The position numbers and the translations under genes are program-made. Shown one piece after another: positions 16,964 to 25,884 of a DNA stretch of 39,954 nt (position 1 is its first letter; each line of letters opens with the position of its first letter). The stretch covers positions 1 through 39,954 of the forward strand of contig JAHBWO010000024.1 of NCBI GenBank assembly GCA_019636945.1, written 5' to 3'. The notes below the pieces were generated by a model. It did not search any database and was not told the DNA's origin. It was given only the letters and a program-made list of their open reading frames with translations. This stretch comes from Nitrospira sp. Lineage in GTDB: Bacteria; Nitrospirota; Nitrospiria; Nitrospirales; Nitrospiraceae.

Positions 16964-18418
16964 CTAGACACTTTTTTCGGATGGCGCGGATGGGTCCTTG
17001 AGGTTCATGATGAGCATCCTGGGTTCGGTCATATCCTCGATCGCGGCCCGGACGCCTTCGCGCCCCAACCCCGAATCCTTCACTCCGCCGTAAGGCATAT
17101 GGTCCGCCCGGAACGTCGGAATTTCGTTCGCCAAGACGGCTCCGACTTCAAGATGACGAAACGCGTAAAAGATCTTGTTGATGTCCTGGGTGAAAATACC
17201 AGCCTGCAATCCAAAGTCCGATTGATTGAGCAACGCTACGGCCTCGCTGAGCTGGCGATAGGGCGTCACGGTCACGACCGGTCCGAACACCTCTCGACAG
17301 GAAACTTTCATCTCAGGCTTCACATTCCCCAATACCGTGGCCTCCACCAACGATCCGATCCGTTTCCCGCCCAAGAGCAGGCGGGCCCCGTCCGCCACCG
17401 CTTCGCCGATCCAGCTCTCCACTCGTTGCGCGGCTGCTTGATCGATCAGAGGCCCGATGGTCGTCGCTTCCTCGGCAGGATCACCGAGTTTGAGCCGAGC
17501 CACATGCATGAGGAGTTTGGTCGTAAACGCGTCGACGACTGCTTGATGCACGAACACCCGCTGCACCGAAATGCAGGTCTGGCCGGCATACCCGAACCCG
17601 CCTGCGGCGCAGCGCTGCGCCGCCAGCTCCAAGTCGGCATCCGGCTCGATCACCACACCCGCATTGCCGCCGAGCTCGAGCGTGACTTTTTTCTTCCCAC
17701 ATTTGGCCTTCAACATCCATCCCACCGACACACTGCCGGTGAAACTCAGCAGTTTGAACCGAGGATCGATCACCATCCGTTCGGCAAGGGTGTTGTCGCA
17801 GGGCACGACATTCAGTCCGCCTGGAGGCACGCCCGCTTCGAGCGCGATCTCGCCGAGCAGCAGGGCCGTCAACGGCGTCTGCGGGGCCGGCTTGATCAGA
17901 ATCGGGTTCCCCGCCGCGAGGGCCGGCGCCACCTTGTGCGCCACCAGATTCAGTGGAAAGTTGAAGGGGGTGATGCCGAGAATCGGACCGATCGGAAACC
18001 GGCGAACCATGCCGAGATGGGTGTCAAAGCCCGGCGTCCAATCGAGCGGTACCACCTCACCCGCAATCCGCCGCGACTCCTCGGCCGCCACGGTGAACGT
18101 CTGGATGGCGCGACTGACCTCCCGCTTGGCATCAGTGATCGGCTTCCCCGCCTCGGCCGTGATGGTCTGCGCGCACTCGTCTCGCCGTCGGTAGAGCAAC
18201 GCGGCGATCTGCTGAAGCATGTTGTATCGGGCATGTCCCGGCAACTGCGCCATCACCGCCGCCGAACCGGACGTCGATGCGACGGCCTCCTCGACATCGG
18301 CCTCAGTGGCTTGAGCGACCTGCGTGATGGATTTTCCGGTGAACGGATCGACGACCGGAGTCGCGACCGCACCCTGTTTCCACTGGCCTTGAACGAGAAA
18401 TGGACGGGATTCCTGCAC
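16964..18418 (-). CDS. NAD(P)-dependent aldehyde dehydrogenase
   Basis: The protein has the full ALDH superfamily set: TPFNFPLNLVAHKVAPALAAG in the cofactor domain (only key Asn and Lys are essential), FTGSVSVGW, the catalytic Glu in TLELGGNAG, and the catalytic Cys in GYAGQTCIS. It oxidises an aldehyde to the acid; the substrate cannot be read from sequence, though similarity in style to lactaldehyde/non-phosphorylating glyceraldehyde-3-phosphate dehydrogenases is possible. The open frame begins at 18565 but overlaps the upstream zinc-ribbon gene; GTG 18418 is the only normal start codon after that gene's stop and gives 484 residues, the usual size, although no strong ribosome site precedes it. 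Its place in a polyamine neighbourhood is suggestive of aminoaldehyde oxidation but proves nothing. Confidence 0.88.
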   Translation of the reverse strand: MQESRPFLVQGQWKQGAVATPVVDPFTGKSITQVAQATEADVEEAVASTSGSAAVMAQLPGHARYNMLQQIAALLYRRRDECAQTITAEAGKPITDAKREVSRAIQTFTVAAEESRRIAGEVVPLDWTPGFDTHLGMVRRFPIGPILGITPFNFPLNLVAHKVAPALAAGNPILIKPAPQTPLTALLLGEIALEAGVPPGGLNVVPCDNTLAERMVIDPRFKLLSFTGSVSVGWMLKAKCGKKKVTLELGGNAGVVIEPDADLELAAQRCAAGGFGYAGQTCISVQRVFVHQAVVDAFTTKLLMHVARLKLGDPAEEATTIGPLIDQAAAQRVESWIGEAVADGARLLLGGKRIGSLVEATVLGNVKPEMKVSCREVFGPVVTVTPYRQLSEAVALLNQSDFGLQAGIFTQDINKIFYAFRHLEVGAVLANEIPTFRADHMPYGGVKDSGLGREGVRAAIEDMTEPRMLIMNLKDPSAPSEKSV

Positions 18419-18456
18419 AGGAAGATTCGCTGGAGTCTCTTGGATGAGGGTTGGTA

Positions 18457-18732
18457 TTAATCCGCCGCTTCCACCGACGCAGCCGGTTCGGCTGCCGGTT
18501 GCACAATCGCGGCGGCCTCCTCCTCTGCGGCAATGGCCTTGGCGATCAGTTCTTCCGTCCCCCAATCACGAATCGCCTCCAGGGTAAACCCCTCGTAGGT
18601 CGAGACGCCATGACAGGACGGACAATCCGGCATCGGAACTTTTCGATAAAAGACTTCCGTGAGGCATGACATGCACACCCAGAAGTCGTCGTCGCGATGA
18701 GAGACCGGCCAGAACGATTGCATCGAAGCCAT
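18457..18732 (-). CDS. Small zinc-ribbon protein of unknown function
   Basis: The 91-residue protein has two CxxC knuckles (CMSC and CPSC, spaced by 14 residues) that should bind one zinc ion. A helical region and an Ala/Glu/Pro-rich low-complexity tail follow. I do not recognise the family. ATG 18732 is preceded by AGAGGT at 8 nt, a good ribosome site. It lies 38 bp upstream of the aldehyde dehydrogenase start and 91 bp after the DsbA-like gene, in the same direction. A rubredoxin-like or protein-binding role is possible. Confidence 0.75.
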   Translation of the reverse strand: MASMQSFWPVSHRDDDFWVCMSCLTEVFYRKVPMPDCPSCHGVSTYEGFTLEAIRDWGTEELIAKAIAAEEEAAAIVQPAAEPAASVEAAD

Positions 18733-18823
18733 AGGGATACCTCTCCCTTGTGTGATACAGAGGACTATCGCACCTGAGTACCGATGTCAACCCTAGCCCA
18801 CATTATTCAGTCGCACACTACTG

Positions 18824-19465
18824 CTATTTTTTACCGTTCGCCAACAATCGATCGATCTCTTCCGCGAACATCTCGAAGGGAAATGCACCGGGAATAGCCA
18901 CGGCCGGTTCCTTTTCCGTCGGCTCCGTCGCCGTCCGCACCAGGATGAACCCGGGGGTTCCATGAAACCCCCACTGATTGGCTTCCTGGCGGTCCTCGAA
19001 AATCGCCTTCGTAAACCGTCCATCGCTCATGCACCGTTCGAAAGCGGCTTGATCCAGACTCAATGTCGCCGCATGTCGCCGATACACCTGCTTGTCCAGC
19101 TGTCCTCCTTCGGAAAACAACCGGTCATGCATCGCCCAATACTGGCCCTGTTCACCGGCACATCGTGCCGCCATCGCCGCATCGAGTCCCGTCCCTTGGT
19201 CGCCTCGCGGAAAATCTCGATACACAAATCGCACTTTCCCCGTATCGACGTACCGCGCCTGAATTCGCGGCCACGTCTGTTTGAAGAATTTCAAACAAAA
19301 CCCGCAGGTAAAATCCGAGTATTCGATCAAGGTGACTGGGGCATTGGCTTGCCCCCTCATCCGCAGATCAGTCTCACCCGAAGTTGCGGCAGAAACCGGC
19401 ACCGACCATAAGAGCAGGCCCCCGATGACGGCCAGACACACCCGTTGTCCCATCGACCAGATCAT
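18824..19465 (-). CDS. DsbA/BdbD-like thioredoxin-fold protein, secreted
   Basis: The 213-residue protein has a signal peptide (about residues 5-26, cleavage near VSAAT) and a thioredoxin fold with the redox pair Cys54-Cys57 in DFTCGFC. The cis-proline loop is GTPGFIL. It probably acts as a periplasmic thiol oxidase or disulfide isomerase, close to the DSBA-like thioredoxin-4 group. The start at ATG 19465 overlaps the stop of the upstream deoxyhypusine-synthase-like gene by ATGA, so translation is likely coupled; an ATG four codons later is the alternative. A functional link to the polyamine enzyme is not obvious. A long in-frame extension to 19654 overlaps that enzyme and is rejected. Confidence 0.87.
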   Translation of the reverse strand: MIWSMGQRVCLAVIGGLLLWSVPVSAATSGETDLRMRGQANAPVTLIEYSDFTCGFCLKFFKQTWPRIQARYVDTGKVRFVYRDFPRGDQGTGLDAAMAARCAGEQGQYWAMHDRLFSEGGQLDKQVYRRHAATLSLDQAAFERCMSDGRFTKAIFEDRQEANQWGFHGTPGFILVRTATEPTEKEPAVAIPGAFPFEMFAEEIDRLLANGKK

Positions 19466-20568
19466 GAACCGCGTACCACTCCGGCTTTTCTTCTTTCCAG
19501 CAGGCCCATCATCAGCAGCGGCCACACAACGGTGGCGTCGCTCAAGACTTCGGCGAATCGCCCACCGTCTTTCGGCGCCACAAATTTCCCCCAGGAGAGC
19601 CCTTCCTGATACGTACAGCCGCTGAGGCCCCCCCAATAGTCCGGTTCGGGGCAAATTCTCACGCCATAGTGAAATCGAGGCGGTGTCACATTCAGCCCTA
19701 ACCGAAGGTTGCCCACTTCAACATAGGGGCCGACTTGTTGCGCCCAGTTGCGTGGCACGCCGCCACCGATCGTAAAAATTCCCCGTCGCTTCGCAGAGAG
19801 CATATGGTCGGCATAGCTGTTCAGGTCGAAGTACGGATTAAATGACGGGTGGTATTGCAGAATCGTCTGCAAGATCCCCAGATCACCATTTTGATCGCCC
19901 CGTGAACGAGCTTGCTCGACTTGCCGCGCCATCGCCAAGGTTCCTATATCCAGTCCCACCTCTGAATCCGTAAAGGCTGGGATATACACCGGTACGTTTT
20001 TCAGGTAGGCGCTTTTCAAAATGCCGTCACCATGCAGTTCTTCCGCCAACGTCTTTCCAAGTTCTCTCGTGATCACGTGCGACGACAGCGGCTGATCCTG
20101 ATCCAGGCGCCTCAGCGTCTGCGCCACGACATGCTCGACATAGTTTAAATTCGCTTCCATCTCGAGCGTGTCATAGACGCGGTTGTATCCCTTCTTGAAC
20201 AACTCTTCATCGCTCATCGAGGGATCATGCCGATAGTGAGTCTTGCCGACCGACTCGCTCAGGCCATGAGCCATCAACGCGCCGGTTGAGATGATGCACT
20301 GCACCATGCCTTCATCGATCATCTTCGTGATGATCTTCCCCATCTTGGCGATGGTCATTGCGCCGGACAACGTCATCACGACCTTGCACTCGGGGTCTTC
20401 GATCATCGCCGAGAGCACCTCGAAGGCCTTCCCCACATGCCGTCCGCCGAAGGCCGTCTTCCCCATAGCCTCGAGCAGTTCACCGAACGAAGAAATCTTG
20501 TCGGGATCCAGCGGCTCAAGCGCCTCTAATCCGTCTTTGGCTCCATCACGAAACTCACGTGCATACAT
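19462..20568 (-). CDS. Deoxyhypusine synthase-like protein (probable polyamine-forming enzyme)
   Basis: The 368-residue protein belongs to the deoxyhypusine synthase family. The strictly conserved active-site lysine is present as Lys328 in GLSWGKF, and the NAD-binding features SGAMTIAKMGKII and IGGGVPRNW are clear. In eukaryotes and archaea DHS moves an aminobutyl group from spermidine to eIF5A. Bacteria lack eIF5A, and bacterial homologs are thought to act on small amines, making homospermidine or a related polyamine. ATG 20568 has GAGGG 7 nt upstream; the frame could start ten codons earlier but without support. Its gene neighbours make putrescine, a likely substrate. Confidence 0.88.
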   Translation of the reverse strand: MYAREFRDGAKDGLEALEPLDPDKISSFGELLEAMGKTAFGGRHVGKAFEVLSAMIEDPECKVVMTLSGAMTIAKMGKIITKMIDEGMVQCIISTGALMAHGLSESVGKTHYRHDPSMSDEELFKKGYNRVYDTLEMEANLNYVEHVVAQTLRRLDQDQPLSSHVITRELGKTLAEELHGDGILKSAYLKNVPVYIPAFTDSEVGLDIGTLAMARQVEQARSRGDQNGDLGILQTILQYHPSFNPYFDLNSYADHMLSAKRRGIFTIGGGVPRNWAQQVGPYVEVGNLRLGLNVTPPRFHYGVRICPEPDYWGGLSGCTYQEGLSWGKFVAPKDGGRFAEVLSDATVVWPLLMMGLLERRKAGVVRGS

Positions 20569-20923
20569 AAGACAACCCTCTACGGCTACCCAAACCATTC
20601 TCTGATGTGGATTCGTTTATACACAACCCTGAATAGAGGCGTCAATGAATGTTGCGGGCGGATTCTCACTACTTGATTGCTCGGAGAGAACGGTCCAGCA
20701 GCCTGAAAGGTATTTTATCCTACTGAACTCTCACTACAGCAAATTCTGAACGCCCCCGCCCATCCATCTTCCCCGCAAGCCTGGATGCAGGCGAGCACGG
20801 ACCGATTCGGAAGGAAATATCTGGCAAGAGAACGCACTCCACTCACACTGCCGACGAGACAGGTCCTGAGTGCCGGCAGACACATCGGGCATATCTGGAT
20901 TCTCCAGGTCATTCAGCCACGCT
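20569..20923. other. Gene-free interval
   Basis: About 355 bp lie between the deoxyhypusine-synthase-like gene and the next gene. Short open frames here have no recognisable sequence or ribosome site. I see no RNA gene, strong hairpin or repeat; it presumably carries the promoter of the polyamine run. Confidence 0.5.
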
Positions 20924-21613
20924 CTAAAATAACGGCTTCTTCCCGCCTGCCTTGATGATGGCGTGACTCAGAGCTTTCGACAGGCTCTCTGCGGCCGCTG
21001 CATCGCAGACCGGAAGCGAGAGCTCCCCTTTCTTTTCCCCCGGCTTGTCCTTTGGCGCACGATCCTCATACACGAGCTCCTCCAGATTTGTGACTACCAA
21101 CCGGCCGGTTTTGAGTTCGTGTATCGGCTTCCCCGGCATCAAGAGCGTTGCCACCCATTCGGTCACACAGGCTGCACGTGTGCAGCGCATCCGAACGCCG
21201 TAGAGGTTCGTTCCTTCTCCTTCTCGCTCGGAGCTGACCTCGGGAGACATGGCGCGCAAGTCGAACTCCTGAACTTTTTCCACCGGCGCTTGGAGATCAA
21301 GGGCCCCGCCGAATCGCATCCGCTCATTGAGCCTTGTAATGAATTGGAGGCCGGAGGGAGGCCGAACCACCACGTCGACCTTGGCCGTTCGATCCAACTG
21401 CCAGGGCGCTCCGTCCTTCGGGGCCATCCGTTGCAGCCCGCTGCGCATGGTCGCGCAGGCGTCCCACATATCTTTGATAAACCCCATCGTCTCGTCCAAC
21501 GACGGCCCATCGGCACTCGGTGTATTGCTTGAATCGGCCCGTCCATTCGGCAAGCTTATTACGAAGGTGAGAAGACCGGCCACGAGACCCGATACGAGCC
21601 ACTTCACCATCAT
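20924..21613 (-). CDS. Secreted protein of unknown function
   Basis: The 229-residue protein has a signal peptide (about residues 3-25, ending near NGRAD) and no other membrane segment, so it is probably periplasmic. The mature part contains four cysteines, including a CTRAAC pair, that could form disulfides in the periplasm. It ends in a helical region with AAAESLSKALSHAI. I do not recognise the family. ATG 21613 is preceded by GAGGG at 7 nt; a second ATG follows immediately. The frame opens earlier, to 21724, but without a signal peptide at that start. No functional neighbour is evident. Confidence 0.75.
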   Translation of the reverse strand: MMVKWLVSGLVAGLLTFVISLPNGRADSSNTPSADGPSLDETMGFIKDMWDACATMRSGLQRMAPKDGAPWQLDRTAKVDVVVRPPSGLQFITRLNERMRFGGALDLQAPVEKVQEFDLRAMSPEVSSEREGEGTNLYGVRMRCTRAACVTEWVATLLMPGKPIHELKTGRLVVTNLEELVYEDRAPKDKPGEKKGELSLPVCDAAAAESLSKALSHAIIKAGGKKPLF

Positions 21614-21910
21614 GTCGATCCCTCGACTGTGCAGGATAGTTTTTGAACCTACCATGGTGGGAAAGTGTATCCTGTCGCTGAGCGTCATTTCCAGTTGAGA
21701 CCCTCCACGGAAGACAAGAATCACGGGAGGGTATGAGCTGGGGGTGGAACTACGAAGCCAGGCTGTTGAAGCAGCAGGCTCTCACCACGTGCACCGTAGA
21801 AGCAGTAACGAACGGGATACTGTTCTCTCCGGGCATCATATATATCCGAAAAAGAACCAAGAGCTCACCAAACTTTGGGTGCCATCCGACCGGTGAGCGT
21901 CCTCAGTTCT
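21614..21910. other. Gene-poor interval
   Basis: This 297-bp stretch holds only a 68-codon + strand frame (21733-21939) with no family resemblance and overlapping the next gene. I do not support a gene here and see no repeat. Confidence 0.4.
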
Positions 21911-22471
21911 TCATCGTTTCGTCTGCAACTCCACGTTGACGAGTTTTATTTCTGAGAGATCCGTGAGCCGCGGACACCACCGTGTGCCGGCCCGCCACAA
22001 AGCCGAGTCCAGTTGGTCGTAGACCGTCCCCGGGTGGTCGTAGTGAATTCCGTACGCATGCGAGGCCGCACATCGACAGGGGAACACGAACGACTTCCCC
22101 GAGTCGTCCGCCTCCACCTCGAATCGTGTGACGGTCAGATCAAAGGTGAGCCGGATCTTGAACCAACAGTGAGCATGATGGTCGTCGACCTGCATCGAGT
22201 GCTGATAGCACTGCAACACGTCCCGGACGGTCACCATGCTCAAGGACGTATTCCCCGAGAACACCTCGGCTCGCTTGTCGAGCACCAAGGCTTTGGCCAG
22301 GGACAAAGCCTGCCCCACTTGGATCGGATTCAGGAGGTCGAACGCCGACTCGTAGATGACGATGTTGGGATGCACCTTGAATTCGCGTAGAGATCCGCGC
22401 TTGGCCAGCTCGAGGTTCCAATAAAAGTCTACGGCCTGGGACTCACGGAAGCGGAAGGTCAGGAGGTTCAT
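21911..22471 (-). CDS. Protein of unknown function
   Basis: The 186-residue soluble protein has no signal peptide or membrane segment. It is rich in His, Cys and Trp, with the clusters VDDHHAHCW and FPCRCAASHAYG, but no clear metal-site pattern. I do not recognise the family. ATG 22471 is preceded by GGGGGTGG a few bases upstream; an ATG at 22504 would add 11 residues without a ribosome site. It is downstream of tRNA-Glu and separated from it by that tRNA's terminator. Confidence 0.6.
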   Translation of the reverse strand: MNLLTFRFRESQAVDFYWNLELAKRGSLREFKVHPNIVIYESAFDLLNPIQVGQALSLAKALVLDKRAEVFSGNTSLSMVTVRDVLQCYQHSMQVDDHHAHCWFKIRLTFDLTVTRFEVEADDSGKSFVFPCRCAASHAYGIHYDHPGTVYDQLDSALWRAGTRWCPRLTDLSEIKLVNVELQTKR

Positions 22472-22512
22472 AATCCACCCCCGGGGGAAAGAAACGTGTG
22501 GCATCGAACAAC

Positions 22513-22530
22513 AAAACCCCGAAGGGTTTT
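22513..22530 (-). terminator. Rho-independent terminator after tRNA-Glu
   Basis: On the - strand AAAACCC-TTCG-GGGTTTT forms a 7-bp stem with a UUCG tetraloop, followed by a T-rich GTTGTT tail. It lies about 60 nt past the tRNA 3' end. Confidence 0.7.
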
Positions 22531-22591
22531 ATCCGCGGCCATCAATTTCGACAAGACACTAAAGGAGCCGCAGCGTGAGCAAGCTTGGTTG

Positions 22592-22669
22592 TGGTGGTCC
22601 CAACGGGATTCGAACCCGTGTTTAAGCCTTGAGAGGGCTCCGTCCTAGGCCAGGCTAGACGATGGGACC
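22592..22669 (-). tRNA. tRNA-Glu, anticodon CUC
   Basis: The - strand sequence starts GGTCCCATCGTCTAG and ends TGGGACCACCA, giving a 7-bp acceptor stem with an encoded CCA. The T-arm contains GGGTTCGAATCCC. The anticodon loop CTCTCAA has CTC at 22633-22631, reading GAG (Glu). The 5-bp anticodon stem includes one G-U pair. Confidence 0.95.
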
Positions 22670-22692
22670 ATCCGAACCGGTCTGAGAGGTGG

Positions 22693-22722
22693 ACGGTAGC
22701 ACAAGCGGTTTTCTCTTTGCAA
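22693..22722 (-). promoter_or_regulatory. Predicted promoter of tRNA-Glu
   Basis: On the - strand TTGCAA (22717-22722) and TACCGT (22693-22698) are separated by 18 bp, about 24 bp before the mature tRNA 5' end. The tRNA-Gln promoter has the same spacing and a similar -10. Confidence 0.4.
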
Positions 22723-22927
22723 CGAACCGCCGCCCCATCGAAAGGGGAGCCCTTTGGGATCTTCCCTGTAGGCCGTTTGCATGGGGCCATAATACCTGCC
22801 ATTTCTACATCGGACAAACTTGACAGAACAGGGCAGAACGCCTAGCCTGGTGAGTGTTTCCACGCTATTCCCTATGCTCTATACCTGCTTCACACGACCC
22901 ATGGTCGTTGCGGTTCGAGGTTGCTAA

Positions 22928-23446
22928 ATGGGTGAGTCGGTGCCGGTTCACGGGACCGATCCGTTCTCCCGTTCGCCCTCAATGGGAGTGCTGTCCAAGC
23001 CGCGACTTGAACTCCGCATCGGATCCAATATCTTCCGCAACACCAACGGCGTCGTCACGATTGACGGGAAAGAACAACTCGTCGTTGAACTCAAGCCGGA
23101 GCTCGGGCAACTCCTCATCACCCTCGATCTCTACAGCGAGCAGGGTATTCGCATTGCGCACCTACGCCGGAACGTTCTGACGGTGAATGACCGCGGACGA
23201 TTTGCCGTGGAGATGTCTCACGGTCAAACCCTGCCGGCGATTCAGTTATCAGATCTGCGGTCCGGGGATCCGGCTCTCGAGGTTCACATGATGTCCGTGC
23301 ACAGAGTGGACCTCGTCTGCGGGAAACTGTTCTCGCACAAGGGTATGCCGGTGGAAATCACGCCGCACTATTGTCGAATCGGCTCCCACACGACGCTCTT
23401 TGGAGAGATCCTGGACATGCGAGGCGGCCCCGCTATCCTCGGCTGA
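22928..23446 (+). CDS. Protein of unknown function
   Basis: The 172-residue soluble protein has alternating hydrophobic and charged residues consistent with a beta-rich fold and no signal peptide. Features include the central segment VVTIDGKEQLVVELKPELG and a C-terminal GSHTTLFGEIL. I do not recognise the family. ATG 22928 is preceded by GAGG at 7 nt, which decides this start over an internal ATG at residue 19. It precedes another small cytoplasmic protein by 68 bp, and they may be cotranscribed. Confidence 0.65.
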   Translation: MGESVPVHGTDPFSRSPSMGVLSKPRLELRIGSNIFRNTNGVVTIDGKEQLVVELKPELGQLLITLDLYSEQGIRIAHLRRNVLTVNDRGRFAVEMSHGQTLPAIQLSDLRSGDPALEVHMMSVHRVDLVCGKLFSHKGMPVEITPHYCRIGSHTTLFGEILDMRGGPAILG

Positions 23447-23514
23447 GAGGATTGATCGATTAGGTGTTCAAGAACCGCTTTGCCCTCACCTCCTCTTTTC
23501 TCTAGAATAGAACG

Positions 23515-23940
23515 ATGACCGATATCCCCAAGCCGTCCGTGCAAGCGTTTCTCGTCTGCGACCAAGTCATTGAGGATAGCCTCACCAAAAAGAAAAGCCT
23601 GATCGGAATCTTCACTCATCTTCAGACGGCTACGTTCCCTTTCCATCATCAGCATATGGGACTCTACTTCTGCCTCACCGACGCCGAAGGCCTCTATCAC
23701 TTTGATATCGACTTGATCTATCTCAACTCGGAACAACTGGTCTGTCGAGCCACTCTTCCCAACATCGAAATCAGCGACCGCCTCCAAATCTCTGATTTCG
23801 GCATCAATATCCCGCTTCTCATCCTTCCGGCACCCGGCCGCTATGAATTCCGCCTCCTGATGGAAGGCCAGCTGATCGCCCAGAAGGATTTCAACGTCAT
23901 GTCGATACCGGATCCCACTGCGACTGAACCTGCCTCTTAG
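23515..23940 (+). CDS. Conserved small protein, DUF6941-like
   Basis: The 141-residue protein has a recognisable opening, PSVQAFLVCDQVIEDSLTKK followed by SLIGIF, and ends in a LPAPGRYEFRLLMEGQLIA tract. This pattern matches a widespread bacterial family of about 130-140 residues that I know as DUF6941, which has no established function. It is predicted soluble and beta-rich. Identification is from memory of the motif order and not from a search. It sits just upstream of glnS in the same direction, with a 96-bp gap. Confidence 0.7.
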   Translation: MTDIPKPSVQAFLVCDQVIEDSLTKKKSLIGIFTHLQTATFPFHHQHMGLYFCLTDAEGLYHFDIDLIYLNSEQLVCRATLPNIEISDRLQISDFGINIPLLILPAPGRYEFRLLMEGQLIAQKDFNVMSIPDPTATEPAS

Positions 23941-24036
23941 CCGTTCCCCCATTCCTCTCATCGCCCTGTCTGTGATAGAACTCCTCCCTGAACGCGGCCT
24001 TCATGCGACCGAGGCCGACAGGATCGATCCAACACC

Positions 24037-25740
24037 ATGACCACACCAGAGTCTTCATCTTCTTCGAATTTCATTCGCGATCTCGTCGCCGCCGACCGGG
24101 CCGCAGGCAAGCATGGGGGCCGGGTCGTCACCAGATTTCCGCCCGAGCCCAATGGCTATCTCCATATCGGTCACGCCAAATCCATGGCCCTGAATTTCGG
24201 GCTGGCGAACGAGATGTCCGGTGGAGTCTGTCATCTCCGATTCGACGATACGAACCCCACGACCGAAGATCCCGAGTATGTACACGCGATCCAGGATGAT
24301 GTCCGATGGTTGGGATTCGATTGGCACGACAAGATGTTTTACGCCTCGGACTACTTCGAGCAACTCTACGCCTTCGCGGTGGTCTTGATACGGAAAGGGA
24401 AAGCCTACGTCGATAGCCTGACTCCCGATCAAATTCGAGACTACCGCGGTACACTCACCGAACCGGGCCGTGATAGTCCCTACCGCACCAGATCGGTCGA
24501 CGAGAATCTGGGATTGTTTACGCGCATGCGAGCCGGAGAGTTTTCCGACGGGACCCATGTCTTACGCGCCAAGATCGATATGGGGTCGCCCAACATCAAC
24601 CTCCGCGATCCGATCCTCTACCGAATCCGCCATGCGATCCACTATCGAACCGGATCGAGCTGGTGCATCTATCCTGCATATGATTTTGCTCACCCGTTGT
24701 CCGATGCGATCGAAGGGATCACACACTCCATCTGCACCCTGGAATTTGAGGATCACCGCCCGCTGTACGATTGGGTGGTCGCGGAAGCCGATGCACCCCA
24801 TCAGCCACAGCAAATCGAATTCGCCAGGCTGAACCTCACCTCGACCGTCATGAGCAAGCGCAAGCTACTTGAACTGGTCGAGAAGAAACTGGTCGCCGGA
24901 TGGGATGACCCACGTCTTCCTACCTTGAAAGGCCTCCGTCGGCGAGGCGTGACTCCGGAGGCGATTCGGGCCTTTTGCGAGCATATCGGTGTCGCCAAGC
25001 GTGACGCGATCGTCGAGATGCAGCTTCTTGAACACTTCATCCGGGAAGACCTCAATAAGCGATCTCTGCGCGTGATGGCGGTGCTCCGCCCGTTGAAAGT
25101 GGTGCTTGATAACTATCCGGATGGTGTCGTTGAGGACCTTGAGGCCGTGAACAATCCGGAAGACGCATCGGCAGGGACCAGAAAGGTGCCCTTCTCAAAA
25201 GTCCTGTACATCGAGCAGGAGGATTTCAAGGAGGACCCGCCCAAACAGTTCTATCGCCTTGCTCCAGGTCGAGAGGTCAGACTCCGCTATGGGTACATTA
25301 TTAAATGCGTCGGCGTAACGAAGGACCTGCAAACCGGGACGATTACCGAGCTCCATTGCACGTACGACCCAGAGACCAGAAGCGGGTCAGCCCAGGAGCA
25401 GCGTAAGGTCAAGGCGACTATTCACTGGGTCTCGGCGGTACATGCCGTCCAGGCGACCATCCGACTCTATCAGCCGCTGTTACTCACCGACCAGGCCAAG
25501 CCCGCAGCCGATCAGGCCTGGACGCAGTCCCTGAACCCACAATCTCTTGAACGACTAACCGGTTGCTGGGTGGAGCCAAGCCTTCGCACTGCCGAACCCG
25601 GCTCCCGATTCCAGTTCGAGCGGCAGGGATACTTTTGTGTCGACTCCGACTCATCACCCGACACACTCCTCTTTAACCGAACCGTGCCGCTCAAAGATGC
25701 ATGGGCTAAGGTTGCGAAAGCCCAGCACACCTCCACGTGA
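24037..25740 (+). CDS. glnS: Glutaminyl-tRNA synthetase
   Basis: The 567-residue class I synthetase charges tRNA-Gln directly with glutamine. The HIGH motif is [14 protein letters not shown], and the KMSKS-type motif is VMSKRK. The segment [14 protein letters not shown] is characteristic of GlnRS, and the C-terminal half has the beta-barrel anticodon-binding domain with YIKCVG. The length is normal. Possession of GlnRS means the cell does not need the GatCAB route for Gln-tRNA. The tRNA-Gln genes and gltX are within 4 kb. The start ATG has only a weak ribosome site. Confidence 0.97.
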   Translation: MTTPESSSSSNFIRDLVAADRAAGKHGGRVVTRFPPEPNGYLHIGHAKSMALNFGLANEMSGGVCHLRFDDTNPTTEDPEYVHAIQDDVRWLGFDWHDKMFYASDYFEQLYAFAVVLIRKGKAYVDSLTPDQIRDYRGTLTEPGRDSPYRTRSVDENLGLFTRMRAGEFSDGTHVLRAKIDMGSPNINLRDPILYRIRHAIHYRTGSSWCIYPAYDFAHPLSDAIEGITHSICTLEFEDHRPLYDWVVAEADAPHQPQQIEFARLNLTSTVMSKRKLLELVEKKLVAGWDDPRLPTLKGLRRRGVTPEAIRAFCEHIGVAKRDAIVEMQLLEHFIREDLNKRSLRVMAVLRPLKVVLDNYPDGVVEDLEAVNNPEDASAGTRKVPFSKVLYIEQEDFKEDPPKQFYRLAPGREVRLRYGYIIKCVGVTKDLQTGTITELHCTYDPETRSGSAQEQRKVKATIHWVSAVHAVQATIRLYQPLLLTDQAKPAADQAWTQSLNPQSLERLTGCWVEPSLRTAEPGSRFQFERQGYFCVDSDSSPDTLLFNRTVPLKDAWAKVAKAQHTST

Positions 25741-25884
25741 TCGTCCTTCCAGATTGACGACCACCGCGTGCCCTTGCGGATTTTCCCACAACGCGTGCCA
25801 CCGCAAACGGGGCGGTCTATACTTTCTTGAGAAACGGATTGTTGAGCATCCGGTGACCGGCCGTGAGGTTCTCTGAGAGTCGCT

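Noticed and set aside
17099..18460. Long + strand open frame (about 450 codons) opposite the aldehyde dehydrogenase
   Set aside because: The translation is rich in Arg and His with no motif and lies opposite a fully supported ALDH gene; this is codon-bias shadowing in a moderately GC-rich genome.
20715..20912. 65-codon - strand frame upstream of the polyamine run
   Set aside because: Composition is not protein-like and there is no ribosome site.
21733..21939. 68-codon + strand frame
   Set aside because: Overlaps the 3' end of a better-supported opposite-strand gene and resembles no family.
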